A stretch of DNA of 64,000 nucleotides from Liolophura sinensis (GCF_032854445.1 NC_088295.1:75420028-75484027); one strand, 5' to 3'; positions 23,101 to 32,100 are shown, counted from the first letter of the stretch. Made by a program: numbers and translations. The notes: generated from the letters alone by a model not told the origin.

Positions 23101-23786
23101 TCCTACTAGGCAGTTTTTTGGTAACATTGTTTATTGATTTTTAAGGTCATGATTCCCCAGCTTCAGTGTTCTAGAGGCATAAGTGGTCAACCATGCTCGT
23201 TCATGTAATGGTACATGAAGTTTGCTAAAGACCACTTTCATTCACCTATACAGCATACACTACTTCCTCAACCTTTTTGCATACGAAAGAGCAACTCTCA
23301 ATGCAGTTTATGCACATTTTTAAGTTGATTTTGGAGACAATTTGAAGGCTTGCCAAAAAGTGTAATTTTATCAGTTCACATGAACAATGCCTCAAGAATA
23401 TGCTTGAATGAAAGTCTTGCAAAAATATGAAAAGTTGAAGAATTACAGTATGTTAGACGTGAAAGAAGTTTGCCAGTATATCATGCCAAATTAAGGTCAG
23501 TAGTTTACTGTAGGAACTCTGGTTTCCTCCACTCTTAATAAACTGGCTCCCATTAAGTATAAGGGAAAAAGAAACATGTGTTGTATGGTAATTGATGGGA
23601 CATTATACTCTGTATTTTGTTTCCTTCAGGTATTTCCTGGGGTCATATGTGTCAACGGTTAGTTTACGCACGCAAGAGGAACGTGAAATCTTGGGTTTTA
23701 AAACAGAAATGACATTTAACTGCCTGTGTGGGGATGCTGAACCTAACTGTACTCAGCCAGCAATGTGGCCCATTTTGTACGAGTAG
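7977..23786 (+). CDS. POFUT2: GDP-fucose protein O-fucosyltransferase 2, complete nine-exon gene
   Basis: The enzyme moves fucose from GDP-fucose to Ser/Thr of folded thrombospondin type 1 repeats in the ER lumen. Coding exons are 7977-8128, 9281-9531, 11464-11588, 12083-12216, 15523-15589, 19810-19935, 20371-20551, 22313-22442 and 23630-23786. They total 1323 nt (440 residues plus stop; human about 429) and all introns are GT-AG with matching phases. The start ATG at 7977 has G at -3 and +4 and is followed by a hydrophobic signal segment (about residues 7-25). Family hallmarks: [16 protein letters not shown] (residues 53-68, with the catalytic-base Glu at 61), [34 protein letters not shown] (300-306, nucleotide-sugar binding), [12 protein letters not shown] (372-383), EEREILGF. 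The match to my memory of human POFUT2 is strong along the whole length. Introns carry large minisatellites. Exon 5 has a possible alternative at 16891-16963. Confidence 0.96.
8785..9072 (-). mobile_element. Nin-type SINE, minus orientation, full length
   Basis: A T-run (8792-8815), the antisense of an A-rich tail, is followed by acgccgtactcaagaatatt, cgacggtggtcagcattatg, acccacgaccatccgcaggt and the head ctaaccgactgagccacgga. Best preserved copy in the window. Lies in POFUT2 intron 1. Confidence 0.92.
9281..9531 (+). CDS. POFUT2: POFUT2 exon 2: catalytic N-terminal motif
   Basis: Preceded by tatgtttcag and followed by gtaggc. Encodes (R)[18 protein letters not shown] through VIEFMDYLK, including [14 protein letters not shown]. 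Enters in phase 2 and leaves in phase 1. Confidence 0.96.
10660..10740. repeat. Two-copy direct repeat
   Basis: ctgcagctaattgacccctg plus gccagtgatagcca(t/g)tgag occurs twice back to back, immediately before a gtga run and the SINE tail. Confidence 0.75.
10738..11075 (-). mobile_element. TCAC-tail SINE, minus orientation, full length
   Basis: Starts with (gtga)n tail, then gcttggggtttaatgtcgta, cagtcatatgacgacgaagg, body to gaacgccaagcgaggaagtt, and the tRNA-like head (gacccgacccaggtttgatc). Close match to 6668 in reverse. Lies in POFUT2 intron 2. Confidence 0.9.
11464..11588 (+). CDS. POFUT2: POFUT2 exon 3
   Basis: Preceded by tctttcag and followed by gtattc. Encodes [20 protein letters not shown] and onward to [10 protein letters not shown]. 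Human equivalent is IDQVYVLQSYAEGWKEG...ERPCID. Leaves in phase 0. Confidence 0.95.
12083..12216 (+). CDS. POFUT2: POFUT2 exon 4
   Basis: Preceded by gtttcag and followed by gtttgt. Encodes [18 protein letters not shown] through [11 protein letters not shown], with a possible N-glycosylation site (NTT). Leaves in phase 2, so the next exon must supply one base. Confidence 0.95.
12980..13235. other. POFUT2 intron 4, unique part before the minisatellite
   Basis: AT-rich intronic sequence with no repeat or exon recognised. The preceding intron segment holds a Nin-type SINE tail fragment at about 12570-12602 (gacggcgtaaaacaccaatc then A-run). Confidence 0.4.
13236..14425. repeat. 45-48-bp minisatellite in POFUT2 intron 4, about 26 units
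   Basis: Unit contains cttggataacaagccctgaa followed by (t/g)actcccgtcatgtccatg. Unit length alternates between 45 and 47-48 bp (cccgtc versus cccctgtc). On the minus strand 45-bp runs read as a 15-residue repeat ([15 protein letters not shown]), which is why antisense open frames appear. Intronic, not coding. Confidence 0.95.
15523..15589 (+). CDS. POFUT2: POFUT2 exon 5 (copy a), first unit of a tandem array
   Basis: A 67-nt exon encoding (R)[19 protein letters not shown] then YWE. Human: [22 protein letters not shown]. The acceptor atattttcag has a pyrimidine tract and the donor is gtaagt. Enters in phase 2 and leaves in phase 0. It is the first member of a 122-bp tandem array reaching about 16126, whose later members are near-identical exon copies. 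Confidence 0.9.
15590..16140 (+). repeat. Tandem array of POFUT2 exon 5 plus flanking intron, about 122-bp unit
   Basis: Four further exon-like copies follow the functional exon, each 67 nt: 15645-15711, 15760-15826, 15882-15948 and 16004-16070, with a short partial copy from 16126. Spacing is 115-122 bp. In the exon frame copies 2 and 4 carry an in-frame TAG, while copies 3 and 5 are open. Copy 3 has a GC instead of GT donor (gcaagt); copy 5 keeps GAA|gtaagt. The downstream copies are preceded by cataatacaggcag, which lacks a pyrimidine tract, so they are probably rarely or never spliced. Confidence 0.9.
16365..16430. repeat. Short duplicated 30-bp unit in POFUT2 intron 5
   Basis: The segment aactgcctgtttgctgc(g/c)t followed by (a/g)(t)tgtactgct occurs twice in tandem with a third partial copy. 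Confidence 0.7.
16891..16963 (+). CDS. POFUT2: Putative alternative POFUT2 exon 5 (copy b), diverged duplicate
   Basis: A 73-nt open segment preceded by ttttccccctgttttgaaag and followed by the strong donor gtaagtt. In the phase demanded by exon 4 it reads (R)[14 protein letters not shown] then [10 protein letters not shown]. This aligns with exon 5a and with human POFUT2 at S-V, L-D, E, H and the final W. Phases are identical to exon 5a (2 in, 0 out), so it can replace 5a and gives 442 residues. Including both exons (140 nt) or neither shifts the frame. Either a functional mutually exclusive exon or an old relic; the retained reading frame and splice sites favour function. The AAG acceptor is weaker than CAG. 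Confidence 0.6.
17712..17935 (+). mobile_element. Nin/Meta-type tRNA-derived SINE, plus orientation
   Basis: Contains caatgacccagaagcctg, ctgtgagttcaagttcagct (box B-like), catgctggcttcctctcc, cccccgggctctgcctggtt, cctcccaccataatgctg and gtgaaatattcttgaacacc, then a taaa-rich tail. Lacks the extreme 5' tRNA head. Lies in POFUT2 intron 5. Confidence 0.85.
18781..19765 (+). repeat. 26-bp minisatellite in POFUT2 intron, about 37 units
   Basis: Unit is catcagccatggttctgtca plus ctgtta, with catcagcctttgttctgtca variants interspersed. The array ends about 45 bp before exon 6. Because 26 is not a multiple of 3, all three plus frames stay open and each reads a 26-residue repeat. The longest open frame (18665-19843) is this artefact and enters exon 6 in the wrong frame. 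Confidence 0.95.
19810..19935 (+). CDS. POFUT2: POFUT2 exon 6
   Basis: Preceded by cctcctcctcag and followed by gtaatc. Encodes [20 protein letters not shown] through MEDDWTSVR, 42 codons, phase 0 to 0. Human: TRRSMVFARHLREVGDEFRS. Confidence 0.95.
20035..20270 (+). mobile_element. Degenerate Nin-type SINE fragment
   Basis: The 3' part keeps cattcttgagtactctgtta and aaacacaaatcagataa, matching the family end cttgagtacggcgtaaaaca then ccaatcaaataa. The upstream part is heavily diverged. Lies in the intron before POFUT2 exon 7. Confidence 0.5.
20371..20551 (+). CDS. POFUT2: POFUT2 exon 7: GDP-fucose-binding HLRR motif
   Basis: Preceded by tgcttaacag and followed by gtaaga. Encodes [20 protein letters not shown], then a Lys-rich helix region and [10 protein letters not shown]. 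The HLRRKD motif is the conserved nucleotide-sugar contact of this fucosyltransferase group. Confidence 0.96.
21250..21480. repeat. Dispersed intronic repeat, copy 1 of 3
   Basis: Shares with 22785-22920 and 22925-23125 the ordered motifs cttaaaa(a)(g)t(t)actg, (c)acaataacaccagggg, attatgtaccgtaaa(c/t)tac, and attgagctgaagtt(c/t)tg followed by tgtgtctccct. No open frame or terminal inverted repeat seen. Confidence 0.6.
22313..22442 (+). CDS. POFUT2: POFUT2 exon 8
   Basis: Preceded by tgtttttcag and followed by gtaaga. Encodes [20 protein letters not shown] then [18 protein letters not shown] and INAHSR. Human: KEYEELKKLLPEMVRFEP...[18 protein letters not shown]. Confidence 0.96.
22785..23125. 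repeat. Dispersed intronic repeat, copies 2 and 3 in tandem
   Basis: Copy 2 (about 22785-22915) keeps ttaaaagtactgcacacat and attatgtaccgtaaactacc. Copy 3 (about 22930-23125) keeps cttaaaaattactg, attattgaccgtaaattac and attgagctgaagttctgc. Copy 3 resembles copy 1 over most of its length, including the trailing gtgtctcc..aggc..gtttggtaac. Confidence 0.6.
23630..23786 (+). CDS. POFUT2: POFUT2 exon 9: C-terminus and stop
   Basis: Preceded by tttccttcag. Encodes [35 protein letters not shown] and [14 protein letters not shown], then TAG at 23784-23786. No HDEL-type retention signal is present, as in human POFUT2. The last codons are repeated downstream in the 3' UTR. Confidence 0.95.
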
Positions 23787-24140
23787 AGATCAAAGCACCC
23801 TAACTGTTAAGGCTTTGTGCTCAGCGTGCATTGTGGCCCATTTTGTATGAGTGCATTGTGGCCCATTTTGTGCGAGTAGAGATCAAAGCACCCTAACTGT
23901 TAAATTTTTGTGCTCAGCCTGCATTGTGGCCCATTTTGTACGAGTGCATTGTGGCCCATTTTGTACAAGTAGAGATCATAGCACCCTAACTGTTACAGCT
24001 TTGTGCTCAGCCTGCATTGTGGCCCATTTTGTACGAGTGCATTGTGGCCCATTTTGTACAAGTAGAGATCATAGCACCCTAACTGTTACAGCTTTGTGCT
24101 CAGCCTGCATTGTGGCCCATTTTGTACGAGTATAGATCAG
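23754..24140 (+). repeat. Minisatellite made from the POFUT2 stop region
   Basis: The motif tgtggcccattttgta, which encodes WPILY at the end of POFUT2, recurs at about 23764, 23832, 23857, 23925, 23950, 24019, 24043 and 24111. Most copies are followed by an Arg/Glu-like codon, TAG and agatca(a/t)agcaccctaactg. The higher-order period is about 93 bp (68 + 25). The first copy is the real C-terminus and the rest lie in the 3' UTR. Confidence 0.9.
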
Positions 24141-25660
24141 AGCACCTTGACTGTTACAATTTTTTTTTAAACTGTTCAATTTTTCACTCCTGTGGAAATT
24201 ACCAATATAATGTTGAAGATGACTTAGGTTTTATGAATACTGTTACGGTATCGTTACTGCGTTAGAATGCTTGGTCACGTTTTTTTGTAAGATTGTGTCT
24301 TGTTAATTTCTTAATATCATAATTGTTGTGGTGGGTTTACATAATTGTTGTATAAAATACTGAAGAGTAGTCAGCGTAATCCTCATACTGGTTGATTTGT
24401 AGGGAACGAAATCTTGACAGACTCCGCAGGGCTTATGTGTGTTTAGAAACTGTTAAGTTTTGTTTTTTGTTCTGTAGAATTTTCAAAGTGTTACCCATGT
24501 GGAAATTACCTGTATAAAGTCGCAGATGACATGAGCTGTTCACCGTCTGTTGCTGTTACCATTACCATATCTGTAATGTGTTATGGTATTTGTTCACACG
24601 TTGTCTTTTTAAGAGTAGTTTCGAAGTTTACGTTATTGCTGTGAGAATAATCTGGGCAGTCTCCGTACAGCTGCATTTGTAGTCTATTCAGGTTGTTTTG
24701 TGATTTGAGAAATGGTCAGTGTGTGTTATGACACATTTATGTAAATGTGTCATTCATGCTTTTTGTATCAAAAATTATTAAGCCAGTATTTATAACATCA
24801 CAGACGTATGTAATTTTCACATATGAACCGTTCTGTTGCAAAATATACATGTCAGTTGTCCAATTGTCCGTTTATGTTGGAATGCTTATGTATTTTCTTT
24901 AATGTCGTAGTCACCATTGCTTTTACAAAAGACTAGGAACATTGAGCACGTTGGACATAATGCATGTGGGGACCAACCGTACCTTGCTTTATGTTATGAC
25001 AAGGTGCCTTTTCATTGGATCAGAGAGACCCATTCACAATGTGTGAAAACAGTAGTTTTTTTAGGGACTTTTGCTTGTTGGCTCAGTATATATCAGTATG
25101 ACGATGTATCGAACCGAAAGATAGAGGTGGTGAATATTTATGGTCATTTTAATACAAAAGATGTAAGCGTAACTGTCCTGTATAGTTATCCAGTTCTTTG
25201 TGTACGCCTCGCTGTGTGTGTGTGTGTGGTTAAATTGTTTGGGTGACTAGTGTGAAATGTAACTGGTGATGTGGTGTTTGACTAGTCACTTCTGTCTAAG
25301 TATCTGACGTGTTTGGGAACGGTATTCTCTTATATGTGTATGTTTATTTGTTTTTGTTGGAAATACATGTTTTCAAAAACTATCTATTGAATCTGAATCA
25401 TTATGGTCAAAAAGTGAAGATTGTTCAGTACACATGGGCATTTACCCCAAACTGGTTGATTTCACCCTTTTTTGTTTAAAATTACATCCCCCCCCCCCAA
25501 AAAAAATACAAAAAACAAAAGCATCTAATTTTGTCAGAACAGATCATTGCTAATGTAGCTTCAGATAGGGTGAGACTATGTTTTCAGACTTTGTTTAGAA
25601 TTTTCACACTGTTTTTCTGGCCATCTGTGCCCCTGCCTGAGCCATGCAATAAAATGGGAT
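23787..25660 (+). other. Probable POFUT2 3' UTR
   Basis: After the stop-region minisatellite the sequence is AT-rich with no exon-like segment. The first clear AATAAA on the plus strand is at 25648-25653 (gccatgcaataaaatggg), giving a possible 1.9-kb 3' UTR. Where the transcript really ends is inference. A 109-codon open frame at 24917-25246 shows no recognisable domain and is not called. Confidence 0.4.
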
Positions 25661-25889
25661 TCTGAATTGAACGGGTATAGTTTTAGATTTTCAGTTGCTT
25701 ATTAGAATGGATTACCCTACTCTCACTCATGTCTGGCAGTAATTATAAGTGGTCGACAGAGGTCGGGTAGCCGTGTGCACTTTCTGTAACGATCAACCAC
25801 TTAAATGCCACTTAAACGCTATGCAAAATTAACTGTACGTTGCTTTTGGTAAAGTTGGATTTTGTCTGTAACTTGCCAAATGTCGGTGG

Positions 25890-26000
25890 TTTTCCATGGG
25901 CAACACGGTTTTCCTCCACCTGTAAAACTGTCCTCCATTGTATACGTGAAAAATTCTTTAAGTATGGGATTACTCAATGAAGTAAATAGATAAATAAAAA
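25890..26000 (+). mobile_element. Degenerate Nin-type SINE 3' fragment
   Basis: acacggttttcctccacctg, cattgtatacgtgaaaaatt and ctttaagtatggg keep the order of the family's 3' half, followed by a taaataaa-like tail. Confidence 0.45.
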
Positions 26001-26639
26001 AATAAATACAACCAACGGGTTGTGTACCCTGTATATGTGTGGAAAACGCACATGTGTAACAGTTTTATAACTGATAATTTTCTAATGCCCTTTAAGCACA
26101 GGTTTATGTGGCGGTACAGGCGACCGTGTAGTCTGCCCTCCTGCCACCAAAACAAGGGAACCTCCCGTTGGTCCGTTGCTTTGGGGAAAGTTCGTTATTA
26201 TCCTATGTAATTTGACTGTACATGTGCATGTTGTTAAGTTCATCGTGGGTTGCATGATGTATGTGCGGAAGCGAAAGCTGGTTATGACAGCACATTATTA
26301 AATAAATCTGTTATGTATTTACACTAGCAGTAAATAAGTGAATTACAGCTGTCTTATTTTGACACGTGTAAAGGATTATGTAATTGCCTGAGAGGTGGGT
26401 AGTACATCGATTTGCACAGAAAGTTCAGTAGCAATACAACCACGTTATAAAACGTTTTAGCCATAATTGTTGTGGGTTTAAATCCCTGACCGCTTTAAAT
26501 CCCTGACCGCTGCAGTATTCATGAAATATTCTTGACAACTGTATTAACCAATTATCAAGTAAGTAGTTGAAAAGTAAGGAAGCACGAAATACTCGGCCAG
26601 GGTCTTGGCTGTTCCGAAGATTAGCTGATTAAAATTGAT

Positions 26640-26720
26640 CAGGGAAGCGGTGTGTGAATCAGTGGGTATGGTCGACGACTCTTAACGAAAAGGCGGGGGT
26701 TCAATCCTGGTAATGAGCCG
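26640..26720 (+). other. tRNA-like sequence, possible SINE head
   Basis: gtgtgtgaatcagtgggtat resembles box A spacing and ggggttcaatcctgg is a good box B about 45 bp on. No full cloverleaf could be drawn by eye and no SINE body follows that I recognise. Confidence 0.3.
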
Positions 26721-27025
26721 GAAATTGTACATTCTTTCATTGTACTTGTATCTTGGGTCTTGGTGATCAATAGCGGTGGACGCTTTCGCATGTGTACACT
26801 CGTCTTCCACCAATATTGGCACTAGGCTGTACATCCTGGGATTACGATCGAACGAATGATAGTTCGCCGGTAACTTGCAAAATCATAAAAAGTCAAAAAT
26901 TCTTATTACATCAGACCTAACAAAGTCTTAAAATCTTAAATTTGTCTATCTGTTGCCTGAAAGAACCATTTTTAGGGTGTTATCCACCAATACAATCACA
27001 ATAGCTTAATCATCGGCAGTGAGAA

Positions 27026-27208
27026 GAGAACACATGTTCTGTGTACGGTCCCTATTTACTGTGGTAGTGTATCTGTGCATCGAAACAGACATTCCTATAC
27101 CAGCCCTTAACCAAAATGGACGGTTCAGGCCAATTATCACAAAGCCAATTCCCAAAACGCATCACACTGCCACAGTTAATAGGGACAATATATAGTAACT
27201 GTGTTCTC
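27026..27208. mobile_element. Short MITE-like element, 45-bp inverted ends
   Basis: gtccctatttactgtggtag at 27048 pairs with ctgccacagttaatagggac ending at 27186 (21 of the inner 23 positions match). Outer parts gagaacaca and tgtgttctc extend the inverted repeat. No coding capacity. Confidence 0.7.
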
Positions 27209-27966
27209 CTGTCTTGTGTATTTGGCATAGTGGTTTTGTTGGGCATCATTTTGATTATGACAGAATTGGCAGAAATTACGTAGTTTGGTACATATCGAGA
27301 AAAAAAAAACGCCCGCATGATACTCTCCTATATCAAAACGGCGAGGTTTCGCTTCTACAAAGCATGCCATAACTTTGCCGCAGGAGCATCTTTTATGGTA
27401 ACGCTCCGCTTCATTGTGTGTTACCATGACAATAACGCACGAGCATGTTTGCGCCGGGTTTGTAGTGTGAATCTTGATGGTTAAGGAAATTAGTTTCTGT
27501 GTTCTGAATACAGATTTCTACAGAACATTATTTGGTAAATTGGAAATGGACGGGGTTAACCTGTAAAACAGTCATAACCTCCATTTTGACACATATAAAG
27601 GGCATGTTTCCACGTTGGTCATTGCTTGGCTCCACATTTCGAAACCAATTTGTTTTCAGCTAAGCATGCAGTATTGTTCATCAATTAGAAAAATGTCATA
27701 CTTTGTGGAAATGCAACACATTTAAAAATTTTAGACAATTTGGTTTATTCGTTTGGTAAGTCATTATTATTATTGTAATATAATAAAACAAAACAAATAA
27801 TTAACAGATACTTGTGCAAAATTAATGAGAAAAAGTGCGACATAAGTGGCTTGGTAACAATACTGGTTGTGGGAGACCTTGAGATAAGTAAGTATTATCT
27901 CAGGTTGGGAGATAGGGATTGTTTATAGTACATATACATAGACGATAAGGATGTATACTTTTCACT
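27209..27966. other. Intergenic between convergent POFUT2 and nAChR genes
   Basis: AT-rich, no feature recognised. A CREB-like or other site could not be supported. Confidence 0.35.
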
Positions 27967-27972
27967 TTTATT
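27967..27972 (-). terminator. Candidate polyadenylation signal of the nAChR gene
   Basis: AATAAA on the minus strand (tttatt on plus), about 425 bp past the stop codon. Position fits a short 3' UTR; no direct evidence of use. Confidence 0.35.
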
Positions 27973-28239
27973 ATCTGTATACAACTGTTCATAATGCTAC
28001 AGTTGGCTATAGGTTATGGTACGGTTTCACAAATCCAGAAATTCGTGAATATGTTAAAATCCAGTGAGTATATGGATATGGTAAACTCTTATTAATTTGT
28101 ATGGTAGAACACGATAAATCTCTGTATGAACCATATTTGCAAAAGATTTAAAATCCAACAAAGCAAACTATATATATATTCAAAAAGAGCTGGCATACGT
28201 CGACTTCCAGACCCTCGGCCGAATTCAGAGGACAAGATA

Positions 28240-28440
28240 CCGTTCATCAACCTCAGTTTTGGTGACAGCGTGAAGGGGCGATATCTTACCTTCAGTTTCG
28301 ACCTTGTGTCGTGCGTTCATCAACATCAGCTTTGATGAAGAATGGCGTAAACAGGCGAGATCTTACTTTCGCTTTCGATCGTGCGTTCGTCAGCATCAGC
28401 TTTGATGTAGAACAGCGTGAAGAGGCGAGACTTCCGTATC
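28240..28440 (-). repeat. 70-73-bp tandem copies of the nAChR stop region
   Basis: The plus-strand motif gttc(a/g)tca(a/g)c(a/c)tcag(c/t)ttt recurs at 28242, 28315 and 28385. The 28385 copy is the antisense of the last codons and stop; the other two lie in the 3' UTR and are more diverged. Trailing sequence (agcgtgaag.ggcgaga.ctt) is shared too. Confidence 0.8.
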
Positions 28441-29112
28441 CCAGGGAATCTTCTTGTTCCCAGGGATGAAGACCAGTATGATGAGATAGGCTGTGAGGGT
28501 GCCTAGGAAAAACACCCAGAACTGGAGTCGGTCAATGACGGCCGCGATCCTTTGCCACTCCACAATGGCCACCTTCTTCTTGAGAAGCTCTTCCGGGGTT
28601 GGGGTGTCTGTCTTCTCCGCGGAGCTCTCAGTCAAGAGGGCCTGATCCTCGTCTTTAACCGGATTAGCGCTGCCATCATGAAACTTGTCATGACTACAGG
28701 TTGTCTCCGCGGCATTGGGCTTATCGCGATGGTTGCAGGATTCGTCAACGTCAGACTTGTCTGAGTCTGAATCCGTATGAGGGGCAGAGGAAGCTTGCGG
28801 TTGGGGAACATCAAATATAGTGTCTATGGCTTCGTGGTTACTGGTGCTAGGAGTGGGGCACTGGGCAGCGGCACCTACGGAGGAGAGATTCCTCGTAACA
28901 ACCAGACTGCCACGGTTATGGTCATATCCCAGCCATCCAACGTTCTTCTGTTTGATATTTGTTCTGTAAGCTTTCCTCGGATGAACCTCTACTTGATGGA
29001 CATTTCGAGCGTGACCATTGCCCTGATCGAGACTGTCCTTACCTCGACCCTTAGTGTTTTGTCCTTGCCGTGTCTTCGCTGGTTTCCTGTCAGCATCGTC
29101 CTCTTCTTCATC
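28396..29112 (-). CDS. nAChR exon 7: cytoplasmic loop, M4, C-terminus
   Basis: Preceded by tgtgttattgtag. Encodes DEEEDDADRKPAKTRQGQ, a charged loop of about 190 residues with an acidic cluster (TDSDSDKSDVDES), then the amphipathic EEWQRIAAVIDRL-type helix (here VEWQRIAAVIDRLQFW) and M4 (FLGTLTAYLIILVF). Ends HAVLHQS and TGA at 28398-28396. Frame is open throughout from the acceptor. Confidence 0.93.
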   Translation of the reverse strand, partial: DEEEDDADRKPAKTRQGQNTKGRGKDSLDQGNGHARNVHQVEVHPRKAYRTNIKQKNVGWLGYDHNRGSLVVTRNLSSVGAAAQCPTPSTSNHEAIDTIFDVPQPQASSAPHTDSDSDKSDVDESCNHRDKPNAAETTCSHDKFHDGSANPVKDEDQALLTESSAEKTDTPTPEELLKKKVAIVEWQRIAAVIDRLQFWVFFLGTLTAYLIILVFIPGNKKIPWDTEVSPLHAVLHQS

Positions 29113-32100
29113 CTACAATAACACAGAGAAGCCCGTAACGATTTACCACCGCCCAGTGGAGAGCTCATGTATTTAGTGAATCGAAATTTAGTAAATACGC
29201 AGTATGTATAAGTCACACCGCAGGCCGATTCCACTGATCAAAATTGATAAGCTCTTCACAATACATAGTTTTGGTAATTGACAATGAAATTTTAAACCAT
29301 TTATCTTAAGATAACATTTACGCAGTGGTCAAAATTTTAATATCTTGGGTCTAAAAGTAAATTTTAAAATTGTAAGCCGGCCCCATACTCCTTACAGCGC
29401 ACGCGTCGCACTCTAGCTTTCGCTTTACATCATTGTTACCAATATATAATTTTGTACAGACATCTTGAACAACGTCGAGGTCACTGAGGTCACAGTGTTG
29501 AGACAGGAAGTGAAAACACAACAATCCATCTCAACCTTTGTCTCTAATAATATAAAATACACAAGCACTCTCTTTTTCTAGAGTATGTACAACATGACTG
29601 TAACCAAAACCTGAAACAATTTTATTGATGAATGCTGGTTAAATAGTTCCGCGCAAGGAGGCACGTGATGAGGCTAAGCCTAAACAAACCAACGTGCATC
29701 TCAAAGACTCCAAAGGTAAGCTTGTCTGTTGGTGGCAGTTATGTAAACCGAAAGGTTGAGAGCGGCGCAAGCGGTGTAAGGAGTATGAGCCAGTGCAGCC
29801 AGGACAGGAAGTATGCATCGTTGACGTCAGTAACGAAAATTTCCGACCACTGAAGTTGCTTAAAAAGATTGACATAAGTTTCTTCACTTCCTTTGAAACA
29901 ATAATGTTTGTTTTAAAGTTCCTTTTCATGTATCCTATTAATTTAACAATGGCTGTGTGAAATTAGTCACAGACTTGATGTTTAAGACATACTGAAAGGA
30001 TGGGAGATAAATGCGTTTTCCTTAATTCTCTCTATTAGATTGAGAACAAAAATTCATTTAAAGGCACGTGTGAGGATACTTTCTTCTACTGTTGACACCA
30101 GAGCTATTTCTGCATTAGTTATAATTTTATTAACAAATTCTTACTTTTTGAGAATTACCTGAGGAATACCGGGCTTACAACACATTTTTCAGATTGGTGT
30201 AAATTTATTGAGCGTTGGATGTGGCAAGGTGCGTCTCTTAAGAGAAAGTGTTTTGAAACGGTACAGCCACAAAGGCGTATATGGGCATCAGAACAGCAGC
30301 AGACATGCATATGTACACTACTGCTTGTATATCAACACAAACAACACAATGGCCAGAGTACCATTGTTTCACAATTACTCAGAGACACAAGGCTCTGAAC
30401 GTTCAAAACCTTGTAAACAAATGTTAGCCTTTCATTAGATAAGGTTTGTCCAGAACTTCAACACGTAAGTAAATTAAAAAAAAAGCCCTTTGTAGGCTTA
30501 GACTTCGAGATGTGAACGTACCAGTGTTATCGTCTCTGCGATAGCCTTGATGTCGTGGGTAATACATAGAAGTGTGGAGAGTATCGTCAGACAGAAGTAG
30601 CGGAGCCAAGCTGGTGCTCGAGGGGTTCGAACTCCGCGGTGATACAAGTTAATTACCAGCACGGCCATTATCACCGAGAATGACGTCATCGTCATCACAC
30701 AGCACAGGTAGATACCTGTAAAATCAATTATTAGTGCTTCTCACAAGATCATGTAACTTGCTGGTGAGTTCACTCTCACTATGTGTAATTTGGTATAACC
30801 TTCTTCGGTATACTAGTATATATACATATATCGTACAAAACAAATGGATGAAAATTTCTCAAAGATATCGTGAAACGGCTGGTGAGCGATCAACTTTTAA
30901 AAGAGAACCAACATTGTTATTGTATTCATATTCCAAAACGTAGTGTAAACCTACATCCAATGTATTGCAGCAGTCGTCTAATACTGCTCTGTACGGAAGA
31001 GATGTGGTATAGGCAGATGTTTACACTGAAAGGTAGTGTCAGCGGTCGTCTTACACTACTTAGTAGTGGGCAGAACTGATGAAGGCAGATGTTTACACTG
31101 AGATGTAGTGTAGGCATTGTAGACATAATCAGCACTATAGAATGATGGGCAGATGTCCTAAATCGTTTCCATACATTTATTTTTTTATAATTTATTTATT
31201 TGATTAGTTTTTCACGCCGTACTCAAGAATATTTCACTTATATGACTGCGGCCAGCATTATGGTGACAGGAAACCGGGTAGTTTCCAGGGCAAACCCACG
31301 ACAATCAGCAGGTTGCTGGCAGATTAAACATTTGTATGTGCAGGTAATATTTGTTAAGTGATTACGATTATCTATTACCTAAAGTAACGAAAGTAAGCCT
31401 TCCTCTTTTCATTATTATCAGATGACCATATGATACCCTGGTTAATGGTTAATGTGTGTCTGTATGATAATTAATTAACATCTATTATATAAAAGGTCTG
31501 TCTATGATTTATTGGTGTCCTTACCAATAAGCGGCACTGATTCGGAGGATGCAGGCACCTCCTCGGCTATCAGTAACATGAACATCGAAAAGGCCAAGAA
31601 GACGGACAGTCCTAACGTGACCTTCTCCCCTGATGTGGCCGGCACCCAGAACGTCAGCAGAGTAAGGACAGACAGCATGATACACGGAATGATAACGTTG
31701 AACACGTAGAAAAATGTCCTCCTGCGAATGTGCAGTTTGTACACGAGGTCAGTGTGCGGCTCGACGCAACACGATTCCTGGCGCTTGCTCTTCTCGAGCG
31801 TCGCCGAAAGCAGGTCCCATTCGCTGTTGTTCACATAGGCCTGCATATCGATGGGATGATCTTCTTCAAGAGGAACGAAGCTGAGGGCTTGGTCATTGTA
31901 GATCCAGGAACCGAATCGGAGAACACAAAATTGGTCGTCAAACGGGAAATACTTGATGTTCACTTGGCAAGAGCTGTGTAGCTTGACCGGAACTGGCCAC
32001 TTGACATTGCCGTTATGACAAACCAGCACATACTGACCGGCAACGAACCCTGTGGAACTGCCATCGGCGCTGAAATGAAACAAACAGTATAGACGATAGG

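Noticed and set aside
24917-25246. 109-codon plus-strand open frame downstream of POFUT2
   Set aside because: Falls in the probable 3' UTR, no domain, ends in a GT run.
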